Positions 28,380 to 38,833 are shown, counted from the first letter of the stretch. The stretch is 64,000 nt of DNA from Chryseobacterium kimseyorum (GCF_025971945.1 NZ_JAPDHW010000005.1:262549-326548); one strand, 5' to 3'. The notes: generated by a model not told the origin, from the letters alone. Program-made: numbers and translations.

Positions 28380-29786
28380 TTATTTCTTCACCAATAGCGC
28401 GATATTCTCCACGTGATGGGTCTGCGGAAACATGTCTACCGGTAATATTTTCACCAAAGTATAATGGTCTTTCATTAAAGCCAAATCTCTCGCCTGGGTA
28501 GCCGAATTACAGCTCACATAAACCACTTTTTCCGGGGCAAGCTTCAGAATTTGCTCAACCACTTTCTGATGCATTCCATCTCTTGGCGGATCGGTGATCA
28601 ACACATCTGCTTTCGGATGATTTTCTAAAAACTCATCATTGAAGACATTTTTCATATCTCCACAGTAGAATGTTGTGTTGGTTAAACCATTTAATTCAGC
28701 ATGTTCTATGGCTGCATCGATTGCCTCCTGAACCGATTCGATTCCAATTACATGTTTTGCATTTCGTGCAACGTATTGAGCAATTGTTCCGGTTCCTGTA
28801 TATAAATCGTAAACTACTTCGTCACCTTTTAAATCGGCAAATTCAAGAGTTTTTCTGTATAATTCTAAAGCCTGCTTGTAATTGGTTTGGAAGAAAGATT
28901 TCGGACCAATCTTAAATTTAAGACCATCCATTTCTTCCATTAAAAATCCTTCTCCGAAATAGGTATTTACATTTAAATCATAAATAGAATCATTCTGCTT
29001 AGGATTAATTGCGTACACCAGCGTTTTGATCTGTGGGAACTGCTCTAACAGATAATCGAAAAGTTTTGTACGGTTCGCTTTTTCCTCTCTGTACAGCTGA
29101 AACAAAACCATCCACTCTCCGGCAGAATTCTGTCTCATCATCAAAGTTCTCAGAAAACCTTTTTGCTCTCTCACGTCGAAAAAGTCTAAACCATTTTCAA
29201 TTCCAAAATTCCTTACTGCCAAACGGATGGCGTTTGAAGGATCTTCCTGCAGCCAACATTCTTTAAGATCAAGAATCTTGCTCCACATTCCGGGAATATG
29301 AAAACCAAGTGCATCTCTGCTGCCATAGTTTTCTTCAGAACTGATTTCGTACTGCGTCAGCCATCTTGCGTTAGAGAAAGAGAATTCCATCTTATTTCTG
29401 TAGAAATACTGTTCTTCTGCACCTAAAATCGGAACGTTTTCGAAATCATCAATTCCACCGATTCTTTTGATATTATTGTAAACTTCTTCCTGTTTGAAAT
29501 CGAGCTGTTTTTCATAGCTCATATTCTGCCACTTGCATCCTCCACAGGTTCCAAAATGAATACATTTCGGCTCAACTCTGAATGGTGATTTCTCAACAAT
29601 TTCTTTTACATCAGCTTCAAAATATTTTGATTTTGATTTTTTCACTCTTGCATTCACTACATCTCCAGGAATTGCTCCGGAAACCAAAACCGTTTTTCCT
29701 TCTTCAGTTTTTCCGATGGCAACACCTTTTGCGCCTGCAGCAAATAATTTTATATTTTCAAGAATGACATCTTTCTTCTTTCTCAT
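28380..29786 (-). CDS. rlmD: 23S rRNA (uracil-1939-C5)-methyltransferase
   Basis: RumA/RlmD-type enzyme that methylates C5 of a uridine in 23S rRNA with S-adenosylmethionine. An N-terminal TRAM domain (residues about 5-65) is followed by iron-sulfur cysteines in CIHFGTCGGCKWQ, the SAM-binding VYDLYTGTGTIAQ, TDPPRDGMHQK, and the nucleophile cysteine in VYVSCNSATQ. Length is 468 residues. RlmD is the best match, but related 23S or tRNA uridine methyltransferases cannot be excluded by reading alone. Confidence 0.9.
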   Translation of the reverse strand: MRKKKDVILENIKLFAAGAKGVAIGKTEEGKTVLVSGAIPGDVVNARVKKSKSKYFEADVKEIVEKSPFRVEPKCIHFGTCGGCKWQNMSYEKQLDFKQEEVYNNIKRIGGIDDFENVPILGAEEQYFYRNKMEFSFSNARWLTQYEISSEENYGSRDALGFHIPGMWSKILDLKECWLQEDPSNAIRLAVRNFGIENGLDFFDVREQKGFLRTLMMRQNSAGEWMVLFQLYREEKANRTKLFDYLLEQFPQIKTLVYAINPKQNDSIYDLNVNTYFGEGFLMEEMDGLKFKIGPKSFFQTNYKQALELYRKTLEFADLKGDEVVYDLYTGTGTIAQYVARNAKHVIGIESVQEAIDAAIEHAELNGLTNTTFYCGDMKNVFNDEFLENHPKADVLITDPPRDGMHQKVVEQILKLAPEKVVYVSCNSATQARDLALMKDHYTLVKILPVDMFPQTHHVENIALLVKK

Positions 29787-29891
29787 AACAATTTCTATCG
29801 GTACGGATCTACTTTCTACTTTACATCCGTAAATTTTCTAATTTTTCTATATTTTGATTCACCTTCCGGTTTCACTTTGCAAAAATACAAT

Positions 29892-29920
29892 AAAAAAAAA
29901 CCTTATCCGAAGACAAGGTT
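29892..29920 (-). terminator. Terminator of the redoxin-like lipoprotein gene, UUCG loop
   Basis: On the minus strand AACCTTGTC-TTCG-GATAAGGTT, a stem with one G-T pair closed by a UUCG tetraloop, followed by nine T. Confidence 0.92.
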
Positions 29921-29941
29921 TTTTCTATTGTGTAAGTTTTA

Positions 29942-31474
29942 TTATTTTGTCTGAGGAGCTTCCTGAACCGAAGGAGCCGGCTGTGCAGAAGGATCCATCA
30001 TCTGTGGCATCATCTGCTGTTGCGGAGCAACTTTTGGTGCAGCAAGTCCGGTTTGCTTGTCTAAAATAGTGATCAAATCCTGATCTCCTAAGTTGACAAA
30101 CGATCTGCTTACAATTTTACCGTTTTTATCTACTACGATGAAGTTTGGCAATTTAAATCCGTAAACTCCGTATTTTTTAGCAATGTCAGAATTAAGACCA
30201 CCTTCAGCATACACGTTCGTTCCCTGAATTCCTTTCATCATTGCGTTACTTGTTTTTGTAAACTGATCTTTTGTATCATCAAGGTTTACGAAAACGAAGT
30301 TCATTTTAGATTTATAAAAATTCACAACTTCTTTCAAAACAGGAACTGTACCTTCTGCAATGTAAGGATTCCATGATGCATAGAAAACCAATACGTAAGG
30401 CTTTCCTTTGTTATCGCTTAGCTTATAAGCTGAACCGTCTGCTTTCACCAATGAAGCTTCTGGAGCATCATCACCGATTTTGAATCCGTTGATTGTAAAC
30501 TGCATTTTTTTGATGTCAGCTTTAATACCAGCGTCTTTAATATCTTCTTCGATAATTTTTTTGATTTTATCTGTGGTCTTCGCCGGAGTCTGTGGATGAA
30601 TATCCGACTGAGCCATCACAAATGCCAACAAATAATCTTTGGTTATCTGAGAAACTTCTTTTTGAGATTTTAAAAAGTCATTAAATAATTCTGAAGTAGT
30701 GATATCTGCTTTCCCTTTGCTTTTTGCTTCAGCAAATTTTTGGAATTCAGGACTCATTTTTGTTAAAAGATACTGTCTGTAGAAAGGGCTTGTTTTCACC
30801 ATTTCGTCATTGTTTTCTTTTAATTTATTTTCGTAATCTGTAAATACTTTTCCTAATTTAAATGAAGGATTTCCAGAGATCTGCTTTTTAGTCATTTCAT
30901 AATTAACCAAAAGGTTAAGAATCGCAGTTTTAGCATCTGCTCTCTTCCACTCTACCACTTCTTTTCCAGGATTGTATTTTTTTACATTCTCGTCAATATT
31001 TTTGTTGATATCAGCTTCGATCTTCTGCATACCTTTGATATACTTCGCTTCGTCTCCAGCCATTAATTCCTGAATATTCAATCCCTGACCGTAAGTGGAA
31101 AGAAATTTCTGACTAGCCTGGAAGAAATCGTTATCATTTTTGGCATCACCGGTTACTACATATTCATTCGGAAATGTTGCTGCACTACCTGAGATATTTA
31201 CAGTCTGTCCACCTTTAAGGAAAATTAAATTCTGCTTTCCTGCATAGTTAATCACATACATTCCGTTTTTCGGAGCTTCAAAAGTTCCGGCGAAATTTCC
31301 GTCTTTATCTAAGCCCATATTAATAAGTGGCAAAGTAGCAACTCCTGAGGCTTCTACAAATTCCACTCTCTCTAAAGGAGAACTCCCTGCAATTTTCCCC
31401 TTAACTTCTACTTTTTTTGAACAAGACACTGCAAATATTGCAATGACAAATAACAAAAGATATTTTTTAATCAT
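29942..31474 (-). CDS. TlpA/redoxin-fold lipoprotein lacking the CxxC motif
   Basis: A 510-residue lipoprotein. The ATG at 31474 gives the lipoprotein signal MIKKYLLLFVIAIFAVSC. An N-terminal DUF4369-like beta domain (EVKGKIAGSS, GMYVINYAGK) and a helical middle precede a thioredoxin-fold domain at about residues 330-480. Its active-site loop reads FYASWNPYIAE (W368 onward), so both catalytic cysteines of the usual WCxxC are absent. The cis-proline region GFKLPNFIVVD is kept. The last 35 or so residues are rich in Pro, Gln and Met. It probably binds a partner rather than doing disulfide chemistry; that is inference. An alternative start at 31519 exists. Confidence 0.85.
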   Translation of the reverse strand: MIKKYLLLFVIAIFAVSCSKKVEVKGKIAGSSPLERVEFVEASGVATLPLINMGLDKDGNFAGTFEAPKNGMYVINYAGKQNLIFLKGGQTVNISGSAATFPNEYVVTGDAKNDNDFFQASQKFLSTYGQGLNIQELMAGDEAKYIKGMQKIEADINKNIDENVKKYNPGKEVVEWKRADAKTAILNLLVNYEMTKKQISGNPSFKLGKVFTDYENKLKENNDEMVKTSPFYRQYLLTKMSPEFQKFAEAKSKGKADITTSELFNDFLKSQKEVSQITKDYLLAFVMAQSDIHPQTPAKTTDKIKKIIEEDIKDAGIKADIKKMQFTINGFKIGDDAPEASLVKADGSAYKLSDNKGKPYVLVFYASWNPYIAEGTVPVLKEVVNFYKSKMNFVFVNLDDTKDQFTKTSNAMMKGIQGTNVYAEGGLNSDIAKKYGVYGFKLPNFIVVDKNGKIVSRSFVNLGDQDLITILDKQTGLAAPKVAPQQQMMPQMMDPSAQPAPSVQEAPQTK

Positions 31475-31540
31475 TATTGTGATATTATTTTTTTTGAATG
31501 CTTGAATTTGCGATTTCATTTTTAAATTTAAATAATGCAA

Positions 31541-31548
31541 CAAAAATA
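31541..31548 (-). promoter_or_regulatory. -7 promoter element of the redoxin-like gene
   Basis: TATTTTTG on the minus strand, an exact TAnnTTTG match upstream of both possible start codons. Confidence 0.5.
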
Positions 31549-31604
31549 AGTTTTTCAACAAACTTACTGCTACCTTAGAATTGATTTTATGAAAGATTTA
31601 ACTA

Positions 31605-31638
31605 AAAATTTCGCCTCCAATAAAGAAGACGAAATTTT
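31605..31638 (-). terminator. Possible terminator of the sdh operon
   Basis: A 9-bp inverted repeat AAAATTTCG/CGAAATTTT with a 16-nt loop just after the sdhB stop; the T tract on the minus strand is short, so this is weak. Confidence 0.4.
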
Positions 31639-31659
31639 CAATATATTTTATAAAACAGA

Positions 31660-32427
31660 TTATCCTCTGTCTGCCATTGCAACCATATACTCTCTGTTCA
31701 TTCTGGCAATATTCTCAAGAGAAATTCCTTTAGGACATTCCACTTCACATGCTCCGGTATTTGAACAGTTTCCGAATCCTTCTTCATCCATCGCTTTCAC
31801 CATATTCAGAACTCTCCTCTTAGCTTCTACTCTACCTTGAGGCAATAATGCGTACTGAGAAACTTTAGCTCCCACGAACAACATTGCTGAACCGTTTTTA
31901 CAAGAAGCTACACAAGCTCCACAACCGATACACGCAGCTGCATCCATTGCTTTGTCTGCATCTTCTTTAGGAACCGGAATTGCGTTGGCATCCAAAGTAT
32001 TTCCTGAAGTGTTTACCGAAATAAATCCACCTGCAGCCATCACTCTGTCGAATGCGCTTCTGTCTACCATCAAATCTTTGATCACAGGGAACGCAGCACT
32101 TCTCCAAGGTTCGATCACGATGGTTTCGCCGTCTTTGAACATTCTCATGTGAAGCTGACACGTCGTAATTCCTGTATCAGGACCGTGAGCTCTACCGTTG
32201 ATGTATAGAGAACACATTCCGCAGATTCCTTCACGACAGTCGTGGTCAAAAGCAATTGGTTCTTTTCCTTCGTTGATTAACTGTTCGTTCAAGATGTCTA
32301 ACATTTCTAAGAATGAAGAATCTGTAGAAACATCTGATATTTTATAGGTCTCAAACTGACCTTTAGTTTTTGTATTTTTCTGTCTCCAAATTTTCAGCGT
32401 AAGATGAAGGCCTTTTTTTGCACTCAT
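31660..32427 (-). CDS. sdhB: Succinate dehydrogenase/fumarate reductase iron-sulfur subunit
   Basis: Carries electrons from SdhA to the quinone site. A plant-type [2Fe-2S] centre is bound by [16 protein letters not shown] plus a later Cys in TTCQLHM. The C-terminal ferredoxin part has [15 protein letters not shown] and [16 protein letters not shown] for the other clusters. At 255 residues it matches the Bacteroidota enzyme. Last gene of sdhCAB, 24 bp after sdhA. Confidence 0.96.
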   Translation of the reverse strand: MSAKKGLHLTLKIWRQKNTKTKGQFETYKISDVSTDSSFLEMLDILNEQLINEGKEPIAFDHDCREGICGMCSLYINGRAHGPDTGITTCQLHMRMFKDGETIVIEPWRSAAFPVIKDLMVDRSAFDRVMAAGGFISVNTSGNTLDANAIPVPKEDADKAMDAAACIGCGACVASCKNGSAMLFVGAKVSQYALLPQGRVEAKRRVLNMVKAMDEEGFGNCSNTGACEVECPKGISLENIARMNREYMVAMADRG

Positions 32428-32451
32428 AATTATTTATTTATAGATTGGAGA

Positions 32452-34464
32452 TTATTTATAACTTCTTGCTTTAACTTCAATGTTTTCATAGATAAGATCT
32501 TCCTTGTGCAGAACCTCATTTTTGATATCATCTCCCTGATATTCCCAAGCTCCTACATATTTGAAATTAACATCATCTCTTTCTGCTTCACCTTCCGGAG
32601 TTGCGTGATCTTCTCTGAAATGCCCACCACAAGACTCGTTTCTGTGTAATGCATCGATAGCCATAAGCTGTCCTAATTCAATGAAATCTGCTACTCTGAA
32701 CGCTTTTTCAAGCTCTGTATTCATCCCTTCAGTTTCACCCATTACTTTTACGTTTTGCCAGAAATCTTTTTTCACCTGATCGATTTCTATAATCGCTTCT
32801 CTCAAACCTTCAGGAGTCCTTCCCATCCCTACTTTATTCCACATAATGTGTCCTAATTGTTTGTGGAAATGATCTACTGAATGTGTTCCTTTATTATTTA
32901 CAAAGAAATTTACTTTGTCCTTAATCTCTTTTTCAGCCTGCTCAAACTCGGCAGAATCCGTAGGAATAGTTCCTGTTCTAATGTCTGCTGAAAGATAATC
33001 TGCAATCGTGTAAGGAAGAACGAAATATCCGTCTGCCAAACCTTGCATCAAAGCTGAAGCTCCCAATCTGTTGGCTCCGTGGTCTGAGAAATTAGCTTCA
33101 CCAACAACGAAACATCCAGGGATTGTAGACTGTAAGTTGTAATCAACCCAAACACCACCCATTGTGTAGTGAACGGCAGGATAAATCTTCATTGGAGTTT
33201 TGTAAGGATCATCCGCAGTAATTTTTTCATACATTACGAATAAGTTACCGTACTTCTCTTCAATCCAGGCTTTACCTAAATCATAGATCTGCTGATCTGT
33301 AGGATTGTGAATATGCTTTTCGATAGCAGCTTCTTTACCTTTTTTGATGATTTCTGTAGAGAAATCTAGGTAAACACCTTCTTTAGTATCATTATTTTCG
33401 ATTCCGAAACCGGCATCACATCTTTCTTTACCAGCTCTGGACGCAACGTCACGGGGAACAAGGTTACCGAATGCAGGATATCTTCTTTCCAAATAATAAT
33501 CTCTGTCTTCTTCTTTAATATTTTCAGGTCTCAGTTTACCTTCTCTGATGGCAACTGAATCTTCAATTTTCTTAGGAACCCAGATTCTTCCGGAGTTTCT
33601 TAATGATTCAGACATCAAAGTCAGTTTAGACTGCTGTGTTCCGTGAACCGGAATACAGGTTGGGTGAATCTGAACATAACAAGGATTTGCGAAATACGCT
33701 CCTTTTTTATGAATCTTCCAAGCTGCAGAAACGTTTGAACCCATTGCGTTAGTAGAAAGGAAATAAACATTTCCATAACCTCCTGAAGCAATTACCACTG
33801 CGTGAGCTGAGTGTCTTTCGATCTCACCTGTTACTAAATTTCTAGCGATAATTCCTCTTGCTTTTCCATCCACGATTACCAGTTCAAGCATTTCGTGACG
33901 GTTGTACATTTTCACTCTTCCTTTTCCGATCTGACGGCTTAATGAAGAATATGCACCTAATAATAACTGCTGACCAGTCTGTCCTTTTGCGTAGAAAGTT
34001 CTCTTAACCTGAACCCCACCAAATGAACGGTTATCTAACTGTCCGCCGTAATCTCTACCAAATGGAACTCCCTGAGAAACACATTGGTCAATAATATTGG
34101 CAGAAACTTCAGCTAATCTGTAAACGTTTGCCTCTCTTGCTCTGTAGTCACCACCTTTAATAGTATCGTAGAACAATCTGTAGGTAGAGTCACCATCACC
34201 CTGATAATTTTTAGCAGCGTTGATACCACCCTGAGCCGCAATAGAGTGCGCTCTTCTAGGTGAATCCTGATAACAGAATGCCTTTACATTATATCCCTGC
34301 TCAGCCAGAGTAGCTGCTGCAGAACCTCCTGCCAAACCTGTACCTACAACAATAATATCAATCTTATCTCTGTTGTTTGGTGCAACAAGGTTCATATGGT
34401 CTTTATGATTTTTCCATTTATCCTTAAGTGGACCTGCTGGAATTTTTGAATCTAATTTACTCAT
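32452..34464 (-). CDS. sdhA: Succinate dehydrogenase/fumarate reductase flavoprotein subunit
   Basis: Oxidises succinate to fumarate with covalently bound FAD. The dinucleotide-binding [19 protein letters not shown] is near residue 40. The flavin-linking histidine lies in [14 protein letters not shown], and the active-site HPTCIPVHG and later [10 protein letters not shown] are present. At 670 residues it is the long form found with a single large cytochrome b subunit (type B complex). Middle gene of sdhCAB. Confidence 0.97.
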   Translation of the reverse strand: MSKLDSKIPAGPLKDKWKNHKDHMNLVAPNNRDKIDIIVVGTGLAGGSAAATLAEQGYNVKAFCYQDSPRRAHSIAAQGGINAAKNYQGDGDSTYRLFYDTIKGGDYRAREANVYRLAEVSANIIDQCVSQGVPFGRDYGGQLDNRSFGGVQVKRTFYAKGQTGQQLLLGAYSSLSRQIGKGRVKMYNRHEMLELVIVDGKARGIIARNLVTGEIERHSAHAVVIASGGYGNVYFLSTNAMGSNVSAAWKIHKKGAYFANPCYVQIHPTCIPVHGTQQSKLTLMSESLRNSGRIWVPKKIEDSVAIREGKLRPENIKEEDRDYYLERRYPAFGNLVPRDVASRAGKERCDAGFGIENNDTKEGVYLDFSTEIIKKGKEAAIEKHIHNPTDQQIYDLGKAWIEEKYGNLFVMYEKITADDPYKTPMKIYPAVHYTMGGVWVDYNLQSTIPGCFVVGEANFSDHGANRLGASALMQGLADGYFVLPYTIADYLSADIRTGTIPTDSAEFEQAEKEIKDKVNFFVNNKGTHSVDHFHKQLGHIMWNKVGMGRTPEGLREAIIEIDQVKKDFWQNVKVMGETEGMNTELEKAFRVADFIELGQLMAIDALHRNESCGGHFREDHATPEGEAERDDVNFKYVGAWEYQGDDIKNEVLHKEDLIYENIEVKARSYK

Positions 34465-34479
34465 ATTAGTATATGGATA

Positions 34480-35142
34480 TTATTGAGTTACGTAATGAAA
34501 AATTGCAATAAAAATAAAACCAAGCGGAATAAGGATTGAATACCAATTTCCGAAAGCCTTAATTACCGGTGTATATTTTGGATGTCTTGCTCCGATTGAC
34601 TGGAAAGAAGACTGAAATCCGTGTGCTAAGTGTAAACCAAGCAATCCGAAAGCGACTACATAAAGAACTACTCTCCAAAGATCGTGGAATTTGTGATGAA
34701 GCTCTTCCCAATATCTTGTTTCATTCGGAACATTAGCTTCAATATATTTGAAGTTCATTTCCGGAAACCAGAAATCATAAAAATGCAAAGCAAGGAAAGC
34801 CAAAATCACAGCACCAGAAATAATCATATTTCTAGACATCCATGTAGAGTTAGCAGAACCTTTGTTGTCGGCATATTTTATAGGACGCGCCTTATTGTTT
34901 CTTATTTCTAAGATGAATCCCATTACAAAATGGAATATTACCGCAAACATCAAAATAGGTTGCATCAGGAACTGAACTGCCGGATTGTAACCCATAAAAT
35001 GAGAAGCTGAGTTGAAAACATCTTCACTGAAAACAGATGTCATGTTGGTGGATAAATGCATCAACAAAAAGATCAGCAAAAACATTGCTGAAAGTGCCAT
35101 CGCATATTTCCTTCCTATCGAAGAACTTGTTAAACCTGCCAT
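34480..35142 (-). CDS. sdhC: Succinate dehydrogenase cytochrome b subunit
   Basis: Membrane anchor that binds haem and passes electrons to menaquinone. I use the ATG at 35142 (220 residues, MAGLTSSSIGRKYAMAL...), the usual beginning of this family; the longer frame from 35169 would run through the promoter element. Five hydrophobic segments and histidines in LLMHLSTN, FHFVMGF, ALHFYDF and LGLHLAHG fit the type B, di-haem, single-anchor architecture. First gene of the operon, 15 bp before sdhA. Confidence 0.93.
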   Translation of the reverse strand: MAGLTSSSIGRKYAMALSAMFLLIFLLMHLSTNMTSVFSEDVFNSASHFMGYNPAVQFLMQPILMFAVIFHFVMGFILEIRNNKARPIKYADNKGSANSTWMSRNMIISGAVILAFLALHFYDFWFPEMNFKYIEANVPNETRYWEELHHKFHDLWRVVLYVVAFGLLGLHLAHGFQSSFQSIGARHPKYTPVIKAFGNWYSILIPLGFIFIAIFHYVTQ

Positions 35143-35166
35143 ATTGAGTTTAAATTTGATTTTCCA

Positions 35167-35174
35167 CAAAATTA
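35167..35174 (-). promoter_or_regulatory. -7 promoter element of sdhCAB
   Basis: TAATTTTG on the minus strand, 24 bp before the sdhC ATG. Confidence 0.6.
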
Positions 35175-35196
35175 AGGAATGTTAAGAAAACTAAAA

Positions 35197-35212
35197 AGTG
35201 AGAAATCTCACT
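35197..35212. promoter_or_regulatory. Palindrome upstream of the sdh promoter, possible operator
   Basis: AGTGAGA-AA-TCTCACT is a perfect 7-bp inverted repeat about 22 bp upstream of the -7 element, with no T run. The position suits a transcription-factor site; no factor can be named. Confidence 0.45.
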
Positions 35213-35286
35213 ATTATACAGTTTGTAATCTTTCTAAATAACAATGAAAAACATCATTATTGCAGGAAAATTCAAAAAAACTATGA

Positions 35287-37056
35287 TTATTTTAAATTAT
35301 AAATTTTACCATTAAAAACTACGTCTCGCGAATCCGAGGGAAGCTCATTAAATTTTACATTACCGATCCGTCGGGATGAAACATATGGGTTGATAATATT
35401 TTGTTGAATTTTATCTCTATCACCTAAATTTTCAATCCAGAAACACGCAACATTTCCTTTCTTAACCGAAACCACATGCCCCTTATTATACTGATGAACT
35501 AAAATTTCCTCTTTCTGATTTTCATAAATTGTAAAGGCGATTCTTAGAATAAAGAAACACAGTATCGCCAAACAAAACTGCATCACTCGTTTAAAATTAA
35601 ATTTAACAATTACAAATCTTAAGAGATAAACTATTATAAACAGCATCGCAACCTCAATTAAACTCATTGAAATATTCTGAAAAAACAGCGATTCAAAATC
35701 TGCAAACCAATGAATGACATTTAAAAGTAAATCAATAATAAAATCGTAAATTGTACTAATTATTTTAAAACCAAATCCAAAAGCCATCAGACCCGTCATC
35801 AAAAACGAAAACACAATAATCACTTCTGAAAAAGGAACAATAAAAAAATTGGCAACAATTGATATGAATGAAAACTGGTGAAAATAATATAAAACCAAAG
35901 GCAAAGTCGCCAATTGCGCAGAAATGGAAATAGAAACTGTGTTGAACAGAATCTTCTTCACATAATGATCCTGCCTCGGAAAATGTTTTAAAATCGGTTG
36001 GTTCAGCCAGTAAATTCCCAAAACTGCCAGAAAGCTCAGCTGAAATCCTATATCAAAAAACTGATGAGTATCCATTACTAAAATAATAAAAGCAGACAGC
36101 GCTAAAGAATGCAGCAAATCTGGCTTCCGCTGAAGCAATACATAAATAAAATATACGGTAAGCATAATACAAGACCGAACTACCGAGCTTCCAAAGCCGA
36201 TAAATAAAGCAAAAACCCAAATGAAAGCCAGGCTTATTATAATCACTGACTTTCGAAATCTTAACGGTAAAATTTTTATTAAAAGAAAATAGATCATTCC
36301 GAAAATAACAACCACGTGAGTTCCAGAGATCGCGAGAAAATGTACCAATCCTGAACGGTTGAAGTCCTGCAGAGTCTGAGAATCAATTTCAGTACGGTCA
36401 GCCAGAATAATTCCTTTCAGAAACTCCTGACTTCTCGGGGACATTTCAGAATGATTAATTTTCTGTAAAACTTCAAGTCTTTTCTGACGGATTTTTTCAG
36501 CTACCGACAAATCATTTCTTGCTGCCGAGCTTAGTTCACCGTTGATATAACATTGGTAGAAGATGTTTTTCCGGTGAAGATACTTTGCATAATCAAACTG
36601 AAAATCATACTGAGGAGATTGCGGCTGACTTACATAGGATTTGGCCTTATAATAGTGCTTAAAATCAAGCTCTTTACTATCTTTTGGAATGAGAATGATT
36701 GAATTGAAATTTTCTTTTCCAATCTGAACAATGGCTTCATACTTTTTATTCTTTTCTGTTGAATTTAATTTTTTAGAAATCTTAAAAACAATATTTTCAT
36801 TCGGTTTAAATGCCACTTGAGGAACAGTCTGAAAATTTAAAAAATGCAGACAGATTCCCAATCCAAAAAAGAATATTCCGAATACAATTGAGTTGAATTT
36901 CGAGATTAAAAATGATTTAAATCCGGTAGAAGCTACAATTAAAAGACAGATGACTGCAATGGTAAAAATTGAATTCTGATTAAGAAAAAAGATATCCTGA
37001 AATAGAATTCCAAGAATAAAGCAGCAGACTAATATTAGCAATGGCTGTCGGTTCAA
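35287..37056 (-). CDS. ComEC/Rec2 family competence protein
   Basis: Membrane channel for single-stranded DNA uptake in natural transformation. The 589-residue protein starts with two hydrophobic segments, then a DUF4131-like soluble part, then the competence core with FLAISGTHVVVIFGM and a run of membrane segments. The C-terminal metallo-beta-lactamase domain of long ComEC proteins is absent: after the last membrane segment only about 80 residues remain (ending NGKIYNLK). That short form is common in Bacteroidota. It lies 56 bp after lpxB on the same strand. Confidence 0.88.
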   Translation of the reverse strand: MNRQPLLILVCCFILGILFQDIFFLNQNSIFTIAVICLLIVASTGFKSFLISKFNSIVFGIFFFGLGICLHFLNFQTVPQVAFKPNENIVFKISKKLNSTEKNKKYEAIVQIGKENFNSIILIPKDSKELDFKHYYKAKSYVSQPQSPQYDFQFDYAKYLHRKNIFYQCYINGELSSAARNDLSVAEKIRQKRLEVLQKINHSEMSPRSQEFLKGIILADRTEIDSQTLQDFNRSGLVHFLAISGTHVVVIFGMIYFLLIKILPLRFRKSVIIISLAFIWVFALFIGFGSSVVRSCIMLTVYFIYVLLQRKPDLLHSLALSAFIILVMDTHQFFDIGFQLSFLAVLGIYWLNQPILKHFPRQDHYVKKILFNTVSISISAQLATLPLVLYYFHQFSFISIVANFFIVPFSEVIIVFSFLMTGLMAFGFGFKIISTIYDFIIDLLLNVIHWFADFESLFFQNISMSLIEVAMLFIIVYLLRFVIVKFNFKRVMQFCLAILCFFILRIAFTIYENQKEEILVHQYNKGHVVSVKKGNVACFWIENLGDRDKIQQNIINPYVSSRRIGNVKFNELPSDSRDVVFNGKIYNLK

Positions 37057-37112
37057 TTTTCATCATTTTGTAGAACTAAAGTACTAAAAAAATGAAAATC
37101 ATTTTGAAAAGT

Positions 37113-38219
37113 TTACTTATTTTTCAGAATAATATCTGCAGCATTGTCGCTTGCACCTTTTCCGCCGAGCTTAGTTCGCAAAACCGCATATTCTTCAAGC
37201 ATCACATTTCTTTTTGCTCCTTCAACGATGGACTTCAGCTGCTCAACCAAATTTTTGGTATTCAATTCACTTTGAATCAACTCCTTAACTACTTCTTTAT
37301 CCATAATTAAATTGACAAGAGAAATATATTTGATATGCTTAACCAATCTTTTAGCAATGGCATAAGAAATTTTACTTCCACGGTAACAAACGACTTCCGG
37401 AACATTTAATAATGCTGTTTCAAGCGTCGCAGTTCCTGAAGTTACCAGCGCAGCCTTTGAACACCTCAACAAGTCATACGTTCTGTTGGAAACAAAATGT
37501 ACGTTTTCATCCACATATTTTTGATAAAAATCTTTCTCAAGACTTGGAGCTCCAGCGATAACAAATTGATAGTCTTTAAAGTAAGGTCTTACAGAAAGCA
37601 TAATCTCCAGCATCTTCTCCACTTCCTGTTTTCTGGAACCGGGAAGTAAAGCGATAATTTCTTTTTCGTTTAAGCTATTTTCTTTTTTAAAAACCTCAAC
37701 ATCAATATCTTGCAGGGTCGAAATCGCATCAAGTAAAGGATGCCCAACAAAGTGAGATTTTACCTGATGTTTTTTATAAAAGTCTTCTTCAAAAGGAAGA
37801 ATGACCATCATTTCATCTACATACTTTTTAATAATCTCTACTCTACCTTCTTTCCAGGCCCAAAGTTGAGGAGAAATATAGTAAACCACTTTGATCCCTA
37901 GTTCTTTGGCGAATTTTGCAATTCTTAGATTAAAACCGGGATAATCAACTAAAATTAAAACATCAGGTCTGTTGTTTTTAATATCCGTTTTGCAGAATTT
38001 AATATTATTTAAAATCGTTTTTAAGTTCAGCGCCACCTCAAGAAACCCCATAAACGCTAAATCACGGTAATGCTTCACCAGAGTTCCGCCTTGTTTTTCC
38101 ATTAAATCGCCGCCCCAAAATCTGAATTCGGCGCTGGGATCTTTCTGCTTTAAAGATTTCATTAAATTACTTCCGTGCAAATCTCCGGAAGCTTCACCTG
38201 CAATGATATAATATTTCAT
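37113..38219 (-). CDS. lpxB: Lipid-A-disaccharide synthase
   Basis: Joins UDP-diacylglucosamine and lipid X to form the lipid A disaccharide at the inner membrane. The ATG at 38219 is chosen because MKYYIIAGEASGDLHGSNL is the conserved beginning; upstream residues in the longer frame do not fit. Also typical are FRFWGGDLM, LVDYPGFNLR, YYISPQLWAWKEGR and ALLPGSRKQEVE. Length is 368 residues, within the normal range. Confidence 0.95.
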   Translation of the reverse strand: MKYYIIAGEASGDLHGSNLMKSLKQKDPSAEFRFWGGDLMEKQGGTLVKHYRDLAFMGFLEVALNLKTILNNIKFCKTDIKNNRPDVLILVDYPGFNLRIAKFAKELGIKVVYYISPQLWAWKEGRVEIIKKYVDEMMVILPFEEDFYKKHQVKSHFVGHPLLDAISTLQDIDVEVFKKENSLNEKEIIALLPGSRKQEVEKMLEIMLSVRPYFKDYQFVIAGAPSLEKDFYQKYVDENVHFVSNRTYDLLRCSKAALVTSGTATLETALLNVPEVVCYRGSKISYAIAKRLVKHIKYISLVNLIMDKEVVKELIQSELNTKNLVEQLKSIVEGAKRNVMLEEYAVLRTKLGGKGASDNAADIILKNK

Positions 38220-38294
38220 AAATGATGAGTAATGAGCATTGATTGATTTTCTGAATACCAAATATCAAACCTCAGATTTCAAATTAGAAATGAG

Positions 38295-38302
38295 TAAATT
38301 TG
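38295..38302 (+). promoter_or_regulatory. -7 promoter element of the DUF2480 gene
   Basis: TAAATTTG, exact TAnnTTTG match, 21 bp before the ATG. Confidence 0.6.
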
Positions 38303-38323
38303 CTTCAAAGATAATGATAAAAA

Positions 38324-38833
38324 ATGTCAGAAGAATTTGAAATAAAAAATAAAGTTGCCTCTAGTGGACTGGTGAATTTTGACCTTACAGATTTGGTTCC
38401 AAGAGGCATTAGAACGGGAATTGATCTTAAAGATTTCCTTTACATGGAAATGATTTTAAAGGAAAAAGATTTTCGCGAAAAAGTAGCATCCATCAATCCC
38501 GACGATTATAAAGATCAGTACGTTTACATCTACAATTCTGCAGATGCTATTGTTCCGCTTTGGGCATATTTCTTAATCACAGCCAGAATAACCGACGTTA
38601 CAAAAAAAGTTATTTTCGGAAGTAAAGAAGATTTGGAAATCATTCTGATGCACAATGCAATTCAAACTTATGATTTTGATGAACTGAAAGATAAGAGAGT
38701 CTTGGTAAAAGGTTGCTCCGACAAAGAAATTCCTGAAAACGCCTACATCGAGCTTGTAGAACAATTGAAGCCAGTTGTAAAGTCACTGATGTTTGGGGAA
38801 GCCTGTTCTAATGTTCCGATTTTTAAAAATTAA
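38324..38833 (+). CDS. DUF2480 family protein
   Basis: A 169-residue soluble protein of a family confined mostly to Bacteroidota; function unknown. Recognisable blocks are SGLVNFDLTDLVPRG, GIDLKDFLYMEMILKEKDFRE, and the C-terminal KGCSDKEIPENAYIEL with FGEACSNVPIFKN. Two conserved-looking cysteines (KGCSD, GEACS) could bind a metal, which is speculation. Divergent from lpxB. Confidence 0.85.
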   Translation: MSEEFEIKNKVASSGLVNFDLTDLVPRGIRTGIDLKDFLYMEMILKEKDFREKVASINPDDYKDQYVYIYNSADAIVPLWAYFLITARITDVTKKVIFGSKEDLEIILMHNAIQTYDFDELKDKRVLVKGCSDKEIPENAYIELVEQLKPVVKSLMFGEACSNVPIFKN

